Positions 7,821 to 17,018 of a stretch of DNA of 64,000 nt are shown here, piece after piece. The position numbers were made by a program, and so were the translations under genes. This DNA comes from Alphaproteobacteria bacterium HGW-Alphaproteobacteria-18 (GTDB lineage Bacteria > Pseudomonadota > Alphaproteobacteria > Caulobacterales > Hyphomonadaceae). The stretch spans positions 62,001 to 126,000 of the forward strand of contig PHEH01000014.1 in NCBI GenBank assembly GCA_002841155.1, written 5' to 3'. Position 1 is the first letter of the stretch; every line of letters begins with the position of its first letter. The notes beneath the pieces are model-generated. The model worked only from the letters and a program-made list of their open reading frames with translations, made no database searches and was not told the origin of the DNA.

Positions 7821-8543
7821 TCAGAGCCCTGTGTTGGCGGTTGCCAGGTAGAGTTGTTCCGCTTCCGGGCTGGCGAAGAAGAACTGGATGTCGGTGACTT
7901 CGGCCTGATAGCTGCGGGTGATGCGCTTGAAGGCGGCACGGGCTTCCAGGTCGATGGTGAAGCCGGAGACATAGGAGAAGCCCCAGCGTGGCTCAGTGCT
8001 GAGGATATAGGTCTGGTTGTACCGGGTGAGCTTGCCGCCGGAGGGACCGTTCACGGCCTTGGGCAGGGTATAGTCGATCTGCAGGAAGCGCTCGCCGACG
8101 GGATCGAGCAGGGCATTGGCCTGCAGGCGCTCGGCGGCCCAGCGGTCAAACTCATTGTCATTGAAGTTGGGCTGGTGGCGGAAGCCGACCCGCCAGGCAT
8201 GGCCCTCGGTGTTCACCTGAACGGTCTGGCCGAGGCAGGCGCGCAGATCATCGGGGAAGAGGCGCCCGTCGGGGGCCGGCTCGCTCGCCCAGTTGGCGGC
8301 CACGGCGTCGAGCTCTGCATCCTGGCCTTCGTGGGAGACGAGCTGCCAGCGCAGGTCGCGTGGCTGACGTGGATCGAAGGAATAGACCTGCCGGGCAGAT
8401 TGCGAGCGCAGCTCGACGGTAAAGGCCGCGCGCAGCGTTTCGGGCGCTTCAGTGGCCTCCAGCGCGGCGTGCATCGGGCCGGTGCCGGTCGCCATCGTCA
8501 GGGATGCCAGAATTACCTGCAACAGCATCAGTCCACCCGTCAT
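7821..8543 (-). CDS. Hypothetical exported protein
   Basis: A 240-residue protein of unknown family with a short hydrophobic N-terminal segment (MLLQVILASLTMATG), consistent with a signal sequence. The mature part is rich in aromatic and polar residues (for example RWQLVSHEG and FRHQPNFNDNEFDRW), suggesting a beta-rich periplasmic or envelope protein. Start choice is uncertain. ATG 8543 is used here, but ATG 8528 lies just before the hydrophobic stretch and has a GGTGG site. The frame also stays open up to 8603. No operon partner is evident. Confidence 0.65.
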   Translation of the reverse strand: MTGGLMLLQVILASLTMATGTGPMHAALEATEAPETLRAAFTVELRSQSARQVYSFDPRQPRDLRWQLVSHEGQDAELDAVAANWASEPAPDGRLFPDDLRACLGQTVQVNTEGHAWRVGFRHQPNFNDNEFDRWAAERLQANALLDPVGERFLQIDYTLPKAVNGPSGGKLTRYNQTYILSTEPRWGFSYVSGFTIDLEARAAFKRITRSYQAEVTDIQFFFASPEAEQLYLATANTGL

Positions 8544-8694
8544 ATTCGGCGCCAACTCATCCTGAGGAATTGCGGCAACATCGCGGCAGGCGCCGCCTGC
8601 CATAGTCTATCAGCGAAGATCAGCATCCAGATGACCAAAGCTTGCGCGTCGAACATTTACAGGAGTTGAACAAGCGGCATTCCTTACCGGTTTG

Positions 8695-9954
8695 TCATCG
8701 CCGATAAGCCAGCGGGCGCTCGCTTTCGTCGAGGCTGAGATAGCGGTCGCGCAGTCTCGTCTGGCGCGATTCCATCGGTTCGCTGACCCCGTCGATGAAC
8801 ACGGCCGTTGGCGCCGAGGTGATCTCCAGCGGGTCGCCGTCCCAGGCCACAACATCGGCGCGGGCGCCCGGCGCAAGCATGCCGAGGCCTTCCATACCGA
8901 AGATCCTGGCCGGGGCGGTGGTCAGTGCCTGCATGGCCGTATCAAAGGGCAGGCCATTGGCCACGGCATTGCCGGCGATCTGGGCGGCGAGGCGGGCCTG
9001 ATGGCTGCTGTCATCAAGATTGACGATGGCAACGGTCACACCGGCCTCGGCAAGGCGGGCGGCGTTCTCGCTGGTGGCGGCGAGCTGGGAGAAGGTCGAC
9101 GGTAGGTTTGAGAAGGCGTCGACAATCACGGGAATGTTCATGGCGGCCAGCCGGTCTGCCACGCGCCAGCCCTCATCGGCGCCGACAATGGCGATCTTCA
9201 GCATCGGGTTTTCCTGCTTGAAGTCCATGATGGCTTCCAGGTCGCTCGCCCGGCGCGCCTCGATCAGGATCAGCTGCTCGCCTTTGACCGCAGGCATGAA
9301 AGCCTGCGCGTCGAGGCGGGTCAGCACGTTGCCGTCATTATGCGTCATGTAGCGGGCGGTGAAGAAGCGCACATCATCAAAGGCCCCGCGCAGGGCGGTC
9401 CAGGAAGCGGGGCGCGAGCCGCCCGAAAGCGCCGCGCCGCGCTCGCCCAGCACCAGGAAGGCAAAGGCGCGCTGCTTGAAGATGGAACCCGGCAAGCCGC
9501 TGGTATCGGCCAGGAAGCCCTGCCCGGCGAAGAGTTTCGAGCGCGCGTCCGGCGCCACGGCGATGCGCGTGAAACCTTCAAGGCGTGTGACGGCAATTGG
9601 GGTGGCGTCGGGGTTGAAGCCATCGGCGGCGTTGAGCGCAGCGGAGAAAGGCGAGCCGCCCGCGCCGGTGTCGTTGGCTGATTTCTCACCGGGCACTTCG
9701 GCAATGCCGGTGCGCGAGAAGGCGGAGATGAGGCCGGGGGTGACCCATTTGGCCTGAACCTGCGCCATACCGGCGGGGGCCGCGCCTGTGCCGACCGAGA
9801 CGATCCTGCCGTCATCAATCACGACAACGCCATTGGTGAGGGTGCCCTGTGCTGTCCCGGTCCAGACCTTTTCGCCAATAATGGCGACGGGCTGGGTGAG
9901 GCCAAGCGGGGCAAGACAGAGCGCGGCGAGAGAAAGGATCAGAGGGCGGATCAT
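8695..9954 (-). CDS. Exported amidohydrolase-like protein lacking the HxH metal motif
   Basis: A 419-residue protein with a signal peptide (hydrophobic residues 4-20) and the N- and C-terminal beta-sandwich halves of the amidohydrolase superfamily (VVIDDGRIVSVG; GARADVVAWDGDPLE). Where active members carry PGxIDxHxH, this sequence reads PGLISAFSRTG, so the first metal-binding histidine pair is missing. Either it is a non-catalytic partner or it uses another metal arrangement. Its start overlaps the stop of the upstream amidohydrolase by 4 bases, so the two are translationally coupled. A heteromeric periplasmic hydrolase, or a pseudoenzyme subunit, is my inference. Confidence 0.85.
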   Translation of the reverse strand: MIRPLILSLAALCLAPLGLTQPVAIIGEKVWTGTAQGTLTNGVVVIDDGRIVSVGTGAAPAGMAQVQAKWVTPGLISAFSRTGIAEVPGEKSANDTGAGGSPFSAALNAADGFNPDATPIAVTRLEGFTRIAVAPDARSKLFAGQGFLADTSGLPGSIFKQRAFAFLVLGERGAALSGGSRPASWTALRGAFDDVRFFTARYMTHNDGNVLTRLDAQAFMPAVKGEQLILIEARRASDLEAIMDFKQENPMLKIAIVGADEGWRVADRLAAMNIPVIVDAFSNLPSTFSQLAATSENAARLAEAGVTVAIVNLDDSSHQARLAAQIAGNAVANGLPFDTAMQALTTAPARIFGMEGLGMLAPGARADVVAWDGDPLEITSAPTAVFIDGVSEPMESRQTRLRDRYLSLDESERPLAYRR

Positions 9955-11354
9955 TTACGGTCTCCTTCGCCGGGCTGGCCAAGTTCAAAGTCCATCACCG
10001 GCTGGATGGCCGGGTCGTTGCGGTCATACATCAGGGCGCCGTCGATATAGACCTTCTCGGCCTGGGCGTAGACGCTGAAGGGGTTTGCCGACCAGACGAC
10101 GACATCGGCCATCTTGCCGGGCTCAAGGCTGCCGGTCTTCCCGTCGATGCCGAGCGACTTTGCCGGGTTGAGCGAAAGCCATTGCCAGGCGACCTCGATG
10201 GGGATGTCTATCCCGGCGCGCTTGCCATCTGACCAGGCCTTGGCGGCTTCCTGGTTGAGGCGCTGGATGCCGATATCGCTGTCGGAATGGACGATGGCGC
10301 AGGCGCCCGCATTATGAACCATCGGGATGTTCTCGCGGATGCCGTCATAGGCTTCCATCTTGAAGCCCCACCAGTCGGCCCACATGGACGAGCAGGTGCC
10401 GTATTCGGCCAGCTTGTCGGCGATCTTGTAGGCCTCCACGGCATGGTGGAAGGAGGCGACCTTGTAGCCGAACTCCTGGGAGAGATCGAGGATGATGGCC
10501 ATCTCGTCGGCGCGGTAGCAGTGCATGTGGACGAGAATGTCGCCCGAGAGCGCGCCGGCGAGGGTTTCCAGTTCCAGATCGCGGGCCGGCTCATCGCCTG
10601 TCCCGTCGATGAAGGCATCCCATTTCTTTTTGTAGTCGCGCGCCTGAATCCAGGCGGTACGGTAGCCGGCGACATTGCCCATGCGCGAATAGGGCGCGCC
10701 GCCCGGATAGGCGCCGCGGCCATAGCCATAGACGCGCTTGGGGTTTTCCCCGCAGGCCATCTTCAGCGTATGCGGCGCGCCGGGAAACTTCATCGCCTGG
10801 ACGGTTCGTGCAGGAACGTTTTTCAGCACCACGCCGCGTCCGCCGAAGAGGTTGGCGCTGCCCGGAAGGATTTGCAGGGAGGTGATGCCGCCGGCCAGCG
10901 CGCGAGTGAAGCCGGGGTCCTGCGGCCAGACCGAATGCTCGACCCAGACCTCGGCCGTGACCGGGCCGGAGATCTCGTTGCCATCGCCGTGGGCTTCCAC
11001 GCCCGGTGAGGGGTAAGCGCCCAGATGGCTGTGATTGTCGATGATGCCGGGAGTGACCCATTTGCCGGCGGCGTTGATCGTGGTGGCGCCTTCCGGGGCG
11101 GTCAGGTCTGCGCCGATGGCCTTGATCTTGCCGCCCTCGATGAGGACGCTGCCACCCTCGATCAGGCCGCCTTTACCATCCAGCACCGTGGCGCCGGTGA
11201 TCAGCGTCGCGCCGGAGGGATAGGCGGCGTAGGTGGAGGGGAACGGATCAAAGATGCGCGGAACGTCGCTCTTTTTCTTCCCGTCTCCAGATCCTCCACA
11301 GGCGCTCAGGACCAGGCAAAGCCCGAGGCCTGCGCTCAACAGCAGCTTGTTCAT
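9951..11354 (-). CDS. Amidohydrolase family lipoprotein
   Basis: A 467-residue amidohydrolase with a lipoprotein signal (lipobox LSAC at residues 16-19), so it is probably membrane-anchored in the periplasm. The metal-binding motif IIDNHSHLG is intact near residues 105-113. Later metal-ligand regions appear at ILVHMHCYRADE and FHHAVEAYKIAD, with AIVHSDSDIG as the probable catalytic aspartate region. The C-terminal PGKMADVVVWSANP closes the beta-sandwich. Family members act on cyclic amides, imidazolonepropionate or peptides, and the substrate is not evident here. It is the first gene of a two-gene operon with the degenerate paralogue downstream (4-base overlap). Confidence 0.9.
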   Translation of the reverse strand: MNKLLLSAGLGLCLVLSACGGSGDGKKKSDVPRIFDPFPSTYAAYPSGATLITGATVLDGKGGLIEGGSVLIEGGKIKAIGADLTAPEGATTINAAGKWVTPGIIDNHSHLGAYPSPGVEAHGDGNEISGPVTAEVWVEHSVWPQDPGFTRALAGGITSLQILPGSANLFGGRGVVLKNVPARTVQAMKFPGAPHTLKMACGENPKRVYGYGRGAYPGGAPYSRMGNVAGYRTAWIQARDYKKKWDAFIDGTGDEPARDLELETLAGALSGDILVHMHCYRADEMAIILDLSQEFGYKVASFHHAVEAYKIADKLAEYGTCSSMWADWWGFKMEAYDGIRENIPMVHNAGACAIVHSDSDIGIQRLNQEAAKAWSDGKRAGIDIPIEVAWQWLSLNPAKSLGIDGKTGSLEPGKMADVVVWSANPFSVYAQAEKVYIDGALMYDRNDPAIQPVMDFELGQPGEGDRK

Positions 11355-11448
11355 GAATGCCCCGCAAATCAGCTAACCTTTGCGCCTATCAGGGCAAAGA
11401 TTGCTTCGGCATGCAAGGCCTAGAGGCAGGGCTTGGCCCGTGAACGGG

Positions 11449-11790
11449 TTATTCGGACACAATCCGCTTTTCGCGGCCGAACACGCTGCGCATCAGCCAG
11501 TTGGGCGCCATGCGCTCGACCCTCGGATGCCGCGCCAGGATGCTCTCCATCCAGCGGCGGCCCCAGACGGCGTTACGGCCAAGAAGGACGACACCCACGA
11601 TCGCCATCGGCAGGCCGATGGGAAGGATCGGCGTGGCGATGCCGATGGGAATGGCCAGCACAATCATGCCGAGGCCCGTGATCGCCAGCAGCTGGCGCGC
11701 GGCAACGTTCACCCCGTTCCGCAGAACATGGATAGGTTTGGGCGGCGCGTAGACCGGTTCACTCAGGAGGGGCGTGTTATCTGGCGGCAT
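11449..11790 (-). CDS. Small membrane protein
   Basis: A 113-residue protein with two closely spaced hydrophobic helices (about residues 34-65, LLAITGLGMIVLAIPIG and ILPIGLPMAIVGVVLLG) and a basic C-terminal tail (GRRWMESILARHPRVERMAPNWLMR). It is probably an inner-membrane hairpin protein. I do not recognise the family and no function can be given. The ATG at 11790 is chosen because the longer open frame upstream (to 11859) does not look coding. The ribosome site is weak. Confidence 0.65.
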   Translation of the reverse strand: MPPDNTPLLSEPVYAPPKPIHVLRNGVNVAARQLLAITGLGMIVLAIPIGIATPILPIGLPMAIVGVVLLGRNAVWGRRWMESILARHPRVERMAPNWLMRSVFGREKRIVSE

Positions 11791-11929
11791 GGCGATCAAT
11801 ATGGGTTTCGAGTTGGCAGTTACCAGAGTAACGCACCAGATGTGTCGAAAGTCTGGCAAGGGCGTGACCCCATTGCTACACCTTCAAGAAAATCCGCCAT
11901 GCCGCGTTAAAATCCCTACAGGAGAGCAG

Positions 11930-13327
11930 ATGAAGCTGCAGTCGATCCAGAGCCTGCGGGGGCTCGCAGCCTTTGCCGTGATGGTGTTCCACATCCGGGC
12001 CTCCGAGAAGGTTTTGATCGCCGCAGGTGCAGGCACAGAAGTGCCGATGGTGGGCGGGCTGTTCACGAATGGCTATTTCGGCGTCGACCTCTTCTTCGTC
12101 ATCTCGGGCTTCATCATGGTTTTTGTGGCAGGCGCGTCGCCAGCCACCCTGAGAACGGCCTCTGAATTCCTGTTTGCCCGGCTGACGCGCATCTATCCTG
12201 TATGGTGGCTCTTTGCCGCCCTGCTCGCCGCCTACATGCTCTGGACCTACGGGTTGAGCGGGACCGGCGCGAACGGCACACCGGCGATCGGGCGGGGTAT
12301 TCCGCCGATTGAGTATCTTGTGAAATCCTTCCTGCTGGCCCCCCAGACCGAACACCCGATCCTCGGTGTGGGCTGGACGCTGGTGCATGAAGTTCACTTC
12401 TATATCGTGTTCGCGCTGATCCTGCTGGCCCCTATGAAATGGCGGCCCTGGCTGCTGGCGATATGGGCGGCCTTTGTCATTGCCGGCTCTCTCTCGGGTC
12501 TTTCCGCGCCGATTGCAGGTACGGCGCTGCAACTGGCCACGTATCCGATGACCTTCGAATTCATTCTGGGCGCGGCGGCGGCCTATCTCGTCACCTCGGG
12601 GCGGCGGTGGCGGCCGGCACTGGTGACGACGGCCGCCGTGTTCTGGTTGATGTTCGCCGCCTTCTTTCATGGGGTGGAAACAACCTTTACCCTGATGTGG
12701 GGGCGCGTGCTGTGGTTTGGCTTGCCCTGCGCGCTGCTGGTCTATGGCTTTGCCAGCCTTGATATCGCCGGGAGGCTTGGTGCACTGGCGCCGCCTGTCG
12801 CAGGCGCGGTGGTGGCCGCGATCATCTTTCAGGCCTATGGGCTGCCCGATCCGAGCCATGACGGCGTCCGTCTGCAAGCCAGCCTCACGGCGCTCGCCTC
12901 AGGCTTGGCGATGTGCGCGGTGCTCAGCGTGATCGGCGTACAGATGGGCCGGCGGATGACGGGTGTGCCGGCGTTTCTGGAGGGGTCCGCCAGACTGGTG
13001 AAGTCGGTGACCGTCGCCCTCGGTGACTGGTCCTATTCCCTCTATCTGACGCACATCTTCATCCTGCACGGCATGCAGCAAGTCTTCAGGCGGCTGGCAG
13101 AGACGCCCGGCAGCGCAGGCGCGTTGTTTGACGTGGCGGCCGATGGGCGCCTCGGGAACCTGGTGTTTCTCTTCACCTGCATGGCTGGGGCGATCATGCT
13201 GTCCTGGCTGGCCTACCGCTTCTTCGAAGTGCCGGTGACCCGGCAGTTCAGCAAGACGCGGCATACGCTGTTCCACGGTCATGAGGGGCGTGTGCGCCCC
13301 GCGACTGTGGAAGCGTCCATCTGGTAG
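11930..13327 (+). CDS. Acyltransferase 3 family membrane protein
   Basis: A 465-residue integral membrane O-acyltransferase (Acyl_transf_3, the OafA/ExoZ type) with about ten membrane helices. The N-terminal signature is clear: SIQSLRGLAAFAVMVFHI, containing the R-x10-H motif, followed by GYFGVDLFFVISGFIM. These enzymes acylate carbohydrates of lipopolysaccharide, exopolysaccharide or peptidoglycan at the membrane. The acceptor here is unknown, as no polysaccharide genes are adjacent. The ATG at 11930 has a good ggagag ribosome site. The open frame before it (from 11774) is not supported. Confidence 0.9.
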   Translation: MKLQSIQSLRGLAAFAVMVFHIRASEKVLIAAGAGTEVPMVGGLFTNGYFGVDLFFVISGFIMVFVAGASPATLRTASEFLFARLTRIYPVWWLFAALLAAYMLWTYGLSGTGANGTPAIGRGIPPIEYLVKSFLLAPQTEHPILGVGWTLVHEVHFYIVFALILLAPMKWRPWLLAIWAAFVIAGSLSGLSAPIAGTALQLATYPMTFEFILGAAAAYLVTSGRRWRPALVTTAAVFWLMFAAFFHGVETTFTLMWGRVLWFGLPCALLVYGFASLDIAGRLGALAPPVAGAVVAAIIFQAYGLPDPSHDGVRLQASLTALASGLAMCAVLSVIGVQMGRRMTGVPAFLEGSARLVKSVTVALGDWSYSLYLTHIFILHGMQQVFRRLAETPGSAGALFDVAADGRLGNLVFLFTCMAGAIMLSWLAYRFFEVPVTRQFSKTRHTLFHGHEGRVRPATVEASIW

Positions 13328-13363
13328 GCAGGCAGCCGGGTTCTGGAAAACCCGGCCTTTGCC

Positions 13364-14935
13364 CTATTCGGCGGCCACCTTGCTGGTATCTTCAGCCGTC
13401 CACTTAAGCACCGGCTTGCGGGCCGCGCGGGTCTCGTCGAGGCGGCGCATCGGGGCGAGGTAGGGCGCGCCTTTCAGCGTGTCATCCCCTTGGGCGGCGC
13501 GGCGGGCGATGGATTCCAGCGCGTCGCAGAAGCGGTCCAGCTCAGCCTTGGACTCGGTCTCCGTCGGCTCGATCAGCATCGCGCCATGCACCACCAGCGG
13601 GAAATACATCGTCATCGGATGGTAGCCTTCATCAATGAGGGCCTTGGCGATGTCGATGGTTTCGATGCCGTCTGCGGTGAAGGCGTCGGAGAACAGCGCC
13701 TCATGCATGCAATAGCCGTCAAAGGCGGGGCTCATGACATGCTTCAGGCGGGCCTGGATGTAGTTGGCATTGAGGACGGCGTCTTCGGCCGCCTGCTTCA
13801 GTCCATCTGCGCCGTGGCTGAGGATGTAGGCCAACGCGCGCACGAACATGCCCATCTGGCCATGGAAGGCGACCATGCGGCCAAAGCTTTCGCTGGCTTC
13901 CCCGTCCACCTGTTCGACGAGGCGGTAGATGCCATCCTCATCCTTGGTGACGAACGGCACGGGCACGTAGGGCGCCAGCGCTTCGGAGAACACCGTTGGG
14001 CCAGAACCGGGGCCGCCGCCGCCATGGGGGGTGGAGAAGGTCTTGTGCAGGTTGATGTGCATGGCGTCCACGCCAAGGTCGCCGGGCCGTACGCGGCCGA
14101 CGATGGCGTTGAAGTTTGCCCCGTCGCAGTAGAAGTATCCGCCGGCCTTGTGGATCAGGTCGGCGATCTCGCGGATGTCTGTTTCGAAGAGGCCGCAGGT
14201 GTTGGGATTGGTCAGCATGATGCCGGCGACATCCTCAGACTTCTCAAGCTTCGCTTTCAGGTCTGCCATATCGACCCGGCCGCGCTTGTTGGCCTTGATC
14301 TCATCCACCGTGAAGCCGCACTGGGCCGCCGTCGCCGGATTTGTTCCGTGGGCGGACTCGGGCACCAGCATCCGTTTGCGCACATCGCCCTCGCCGCGCG
14401 CGATCAGCGCCTGGCGGATGGCGAGGAGGCCGCAGAGCTCACCATGCGCGCCGGCTTTCGGGCTCATGGCCACAGACGGCATGTTGGTGAGGGTTTTCAG
14501 CCAGGTGGCAAGTTCGTCGATCAGTTGCAGCGCGCCCTGAACGGTAGCTTGCGGCTGGAGGGGATGAATGTCGCCAAAGCCGGGCAGGCGCGCCATCTTT
14601 TCGTTGAGGCGCGGATTGTGCTTCATCGTGCAGCTGCCCAGCGGGAAGAGGCCAAGATCGATGGCATAATTCTTCTGGGAAAGGCGCATATAGTGGCGCA
14701 CGGCCTGAGGCTCGGAGAGGCCGGGCAGGCCGGTGTCCACCTTGCGGGCGACGCCGCCGAGGCGGGATTTGAGGCCCTTGGGTTTTGGCAGGTCAACGCC
14801 GGTGGTCTCAGGCGTGCCGATCTCGAAAAGAAGACCTTCCTGCTGAAGAAGCCCGCGCGAGCCCGAGATCGTCTCGATGGCGGCGGTGGAGACGGCGGTG
14901 GGCGCCGTGGGGCGGCCTTGAGTGTTCATGGTCAT
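13364..14935 (-). CDS. gcvPB: Glycine dehydrogenase (decarboxylating) subunit 2
   Basis: A 523-residue PLP-binding half of the split P-protein of the glycine cleavage system. P-protein decarboxylates glycine and passes the aminomethyl group to the lipoyl arm of H-protein. Conserved features are GSCTMKHNP, the region PKAGAHGELCG, ESAHGTNPATA, and the PLP-lysine motif DAMHINLHKTFSTPHGGGGPG near residues 290-310. The length matches GcvPB (about 500) and the N-terminal half-protein gcvPA lies upstream. An unusual 116-residue gene separates the two halves, with overlapping stop and start codons on both sides. Confidence 0.96.
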   Translation of the reverse strand: MTMNTQGRPTAPTAVSTAAIETISGSRGLLQQEGLLFEIGTPETTGVDLPKPKGLKSRLGGVARKVDTGLPGLSEPQAVRHYMRLSQKNYAIDLGLFPLGSCTMKHNPRLNEKMARLPGFGDIHPLQPQATVQGALQLIDELATWLKTLTNMPSVAMSPKAGAHGELCGLLAIRQALIARGEGDVRKRMLVPESAHGTNPATAAQCGFTVDEIKANKRGRVDMADLKAKLEKSEDVAGIMLTNPNTCGLFETDIREIADLIHKAGGYFYCDGANFNAIVGRVRPGDLGVDAMHINLHKTFSTPHGGGGPGSGPTVFSEALAPYVPVPFVTKDEDGIYRLVEQVDGEASESFGRMVAFHGQMGMFVRALAYILSHGADGLKQAAEDAVLNANYIQARLKHVMSPAFDGYCMHEALFSDAFTADGIETIDIAKALIDEGYHPMTMYFPLVVHGAMLIEPTETESKAELDRFCDALESIARRAAQGDDTLKGAPYLAPMRRLDETRAARKPVLKWTAEDTSKVAAE

Positions 14936-15285
14936 TACACGTCTCCAATCAGCCGGGCATGAAAAAATTCGCGAAGGCTTGCCGAGTCCAGAATTACGTC
15001 GCCTGAATACAGGGCGAGGTTTCTTTTGTGAAAATCATCCGTCGCAGCAATGAGGCTGGGTACGAGCCTCAGCGCTAGCTCCAAAGCCTGATAGCCATTC
15101 GAGCCATAGTGGTTCTTTCGGCAGGAAAAGTCCTGCCACTCAATTGAAATGTCACATCGCCATGTATCGCCTTTCTCATCAAACTTCAGATCTTGAAATG
15201 GCTGATAAACTGAAATGTTGCCTTTCGCCCAAGCCCCGGCCCGACGGCAGTAAATGTCCCGCTCGACGCATAGGGTCCCCATCAC
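14935..15285 (-). CDS. Unknown small protein inserted in the gcv operon
   Basis: A 116-residue soluble protein with the central segment [20 protein letters not shown] and several cysteines. It resembles small DUF6968-type proteins in the tyrosine/glycine-then-QALxLAL pattern, but the assignment is tentative. Its start overlaps the gcvPA stop by 4 bases, and its last base is shared with the gcvPB start, so ribosomes should reinitiate through all three genes. Base composition is less GC-rich than in gcvPA and gcvPB, suggesting later acquisition. A role in glycine cleavage is not implied by the sequence itself. It could be a passenger. Confidence 0.72.
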   Translation of the reverse strand: MMGTLCVERDIYCRRAGAWAKGNISVYQPFQDLKFDEKGDTWRCDISIEWQDFSCRKNHYGSNGYQALELALRLVPSLIAATDDFHKRNLALYSGDVILDSASLREFFHARLIGDV

Positions 15286-16625
15286 ACAATCTCCTTCAGA
15301 GCGTCGGTGTAGGCGGCAATATCATCCGCCGTCGTGCATTCGGTGGCGGCGACGAGGATGACGTCGCCCAGATGGTCGCCGGGGAAGAGGCGCGAGGCGC
15401 GCACGCCGCCGACAACGCCGGCTTCATCCAGCATGGCGAGGACGGCTTCGGCGTCCATCGGTGTGCGGATGGCGAACTCGTTGAAGAAGCGCGGGGTGAC
15501 GACTTCGACGCCCTTCACCGCGCCGAGGGCATCGGCGAGTTCAATCGCCGCTTCATGGTTGAGCTGCGCGAGCTGTTTGAGGCCCTTCCCGCCCAGCAGC
15601 GTCATGTGCGACGTGAAGGCGAGGGCGCAGAGGCCGGAATTGGTGCAGATGTTGGAGGTCGCCTTGTCGCGGCGGATATGCTGCTCGCGGGTCGAGAGCG
15701 TCAGCACAAAACCGCGCTTGCCATCGGCGTCAACCGTTTCGCCGCAGAGGCGGCCGGGCATCTGGCGCACCAGCTTTTCGCGGCAGGAGAAAAGACCGAC
15801 ATAGGGCCCGCCGAAATTGAGGCCATTGCCAAGCGACTGGCCTTCACCGGCGGCGATGTCTGCGCCCATTTCGCCGGGCGGGGTGACGAGGCCGAGGCTG
15901 ACAACCTCAGTGAACACCGAGACGAGCAGCGCGCCCTTGCCATGGGCGGCGTCGGCCACGGCGGAAAGATCGGTGACCGTGCCGAACACGTTCGGGCTCT
16001 GGCCGATGACGCAGGCGGTTTCTCCGTCCACGGCCTTTGCGAGTTCCTCCTCGCCGTCGATGGCGACGGGGAGCTGAACGACTGTGAGGCCCTGGGCTTC
16101 AGCGAGCAGGCGGGTGGCAGCGGCGTAATGTGGGTGGAGGCCGCCCGAGAGGATGATCTTCTTGCGGCGGGTGACGCGCGCGGCCATCACAGCGGCCTCG
16201 GCGCAGGCGGTCGAGCCGTCATACATGGAGGCGTTGGCGACATCCAGGGCGGTGAGGCTTGCCACCTGCGTCTGGAACTCAAACAGGGTCTGTAGCGTGC
16301 CCTGCGCGATTTCGGGCTGGTAGGGCGTGTAGGTCGTCAGGAATTCCGAGCGCTGGATGATCATGTCGACCGTGGCGGGCACATGATGCTTGTAGGCGCC
16401 CGCGCCGACGAAGAACGGCCCGGAAGAGGCTGAGCGGTTTTTCTCGGCGAGCCTGGTGAGGTGGCGCTCGACGGCAAGCTCGCCCTGATGGTCTGGCAGG
16501 CCGGAAACCTTGCCCTTCAGGCGGGCAGCTTCGGGAACATCTGTATAAAAATCATCGACAGATTTCGCGCCGATGGTCGCCAGCATGTTGGCGCGGTCCT
16601 CTGGCGTGAGCGGCAGGTAGCGCAT
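15282..16625 (-). CDS. gcvPA: Glycine dehydrogenase (decarboxylating) subunit 1
   Basis: A 447-residue N-terminal half of the split P-protein. The start is typical of the subunit ([19 protein letters not shown]), followed by [28 protein letters not shown], and [14 protein letters not shown]. GcvPA and GcvPB together form the pyridoxal-phosphate enzyme that releases CO2 from glycine and loads H-protein. The gene begins 3 bases after gcvH and is the third gene of the riboswitch-controlled operon. It overlaps the small unknown gene by 4 bases. Confidence 0.96.
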   Translation of the reverse strand: MRYLPLTPEDRANMLATIGAKSVDDFYTDVPEAARLKGKVSGLPDHQGELAVERHLTRLAEKNRSASSGPFFVGAGAYKHHVPATVDMIIQRSEFLTTYTPYQPEIAQGTLQTLFEFQTQVASLTALDVANASMYDGSTACAEAAVMAARVTRRKKIILSGGLHPHYAAATRLLAEAQGLTVVQLPVAIDGEEELAKAVDGETACVIGQSPNVFGTVTDLSAVADAAHGKGALLVSVFTEVVSLGLVTPPGEMGADIAAGEGQSLGNGLNFGGPYVGLFSCREKLVRQMPGRLCGETVDADGKRGFVLTLSTREQHIRRDKATSNICTNSGLCALAFTSHMTLLGGKGLKQLAQLNHEAAIELADALGAVKGVEVVTPRFFNEFAIRTPMDAEAVLAMLDEAGVVGGVRASRLFPGDHLGDVILVAATECTTADDIAAYTDALKEIV

Positions 16626-16628
16626 GGA

Positions 16629-17000
16629 TCAGAGCCCTTCGCAATAAGCGGTGTACGCGGCCAGATCCATCAGGCCGTCGAGTTCAGACGTGTCGGCAAT
16701 CTTGATGCGGACGAACCAGGCATCGGTCTCGGCCGCTTCGCTGACTTTTTCTGGCGCGTCGGCAAGTCCGGTATTGGATTCCAGAACGGCGCCGGAAATT
16801 GGCGCGTACACGTCCGAAGCGGCTTTCACGCTCTCGACGACGGCAAAGCCGTCGCCCTTGGCAAGGCTTGCGCCCGCTTCGGGAAGCTCAACATAGACGA
16901 CATCGCCGAGCTGTCCGGCGGCGTAGGTGGTGATGCCCACAGTGCCGGTGTCGCCTTCGACGCGAACCCATTCATGATCTTTGGTGTAGTAGGTGGTCAT
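16629..17000 (-). CDS. gcvH: Glycine cleavage system H protein
   Basis: A 123-residue lipoyl carrier protein that shuttles the aminomethyl group from P-protein to T-protein. The lipoyl-lysine motif [17 protein letters not shown] lies near residues 53-69, with the modified lysine in ESVKA. The N-terminus ([14 protein letters not shown]) is the standard H-protein opening. The gene starts 18 bases after gcvT and ends 3 bases before gcvPA, so it is an internal operon gene. Confidence 0.97.
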   Translation of the reverse strand: MTTYYTKDHEWVRVEGDTGTVGITTYAAGQLGDVVYVELPEAGASLAKGDGFAVVESVKAASDVYAPISGAVLESNTGLADAPEKVSEAAETDAWFVRIKIADTSELDGLMDLAAYTAYCEGL

Positions 17001-17018
17001 GTGCGTGCCCCTGCAGGT

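Noticed and set aside
11876-12877. A 333-codon open frame opposite the acyltransferase gene
   Set aside because: It is Arg/Gly/His-rich shadow sequence opposite a clear membrane protein gene.
13490-14962. A 490-codon open frame opposite gcvPB
   Set aside because: It is shadow coding of a conserved gene, and its residues do not resemble any protein family.
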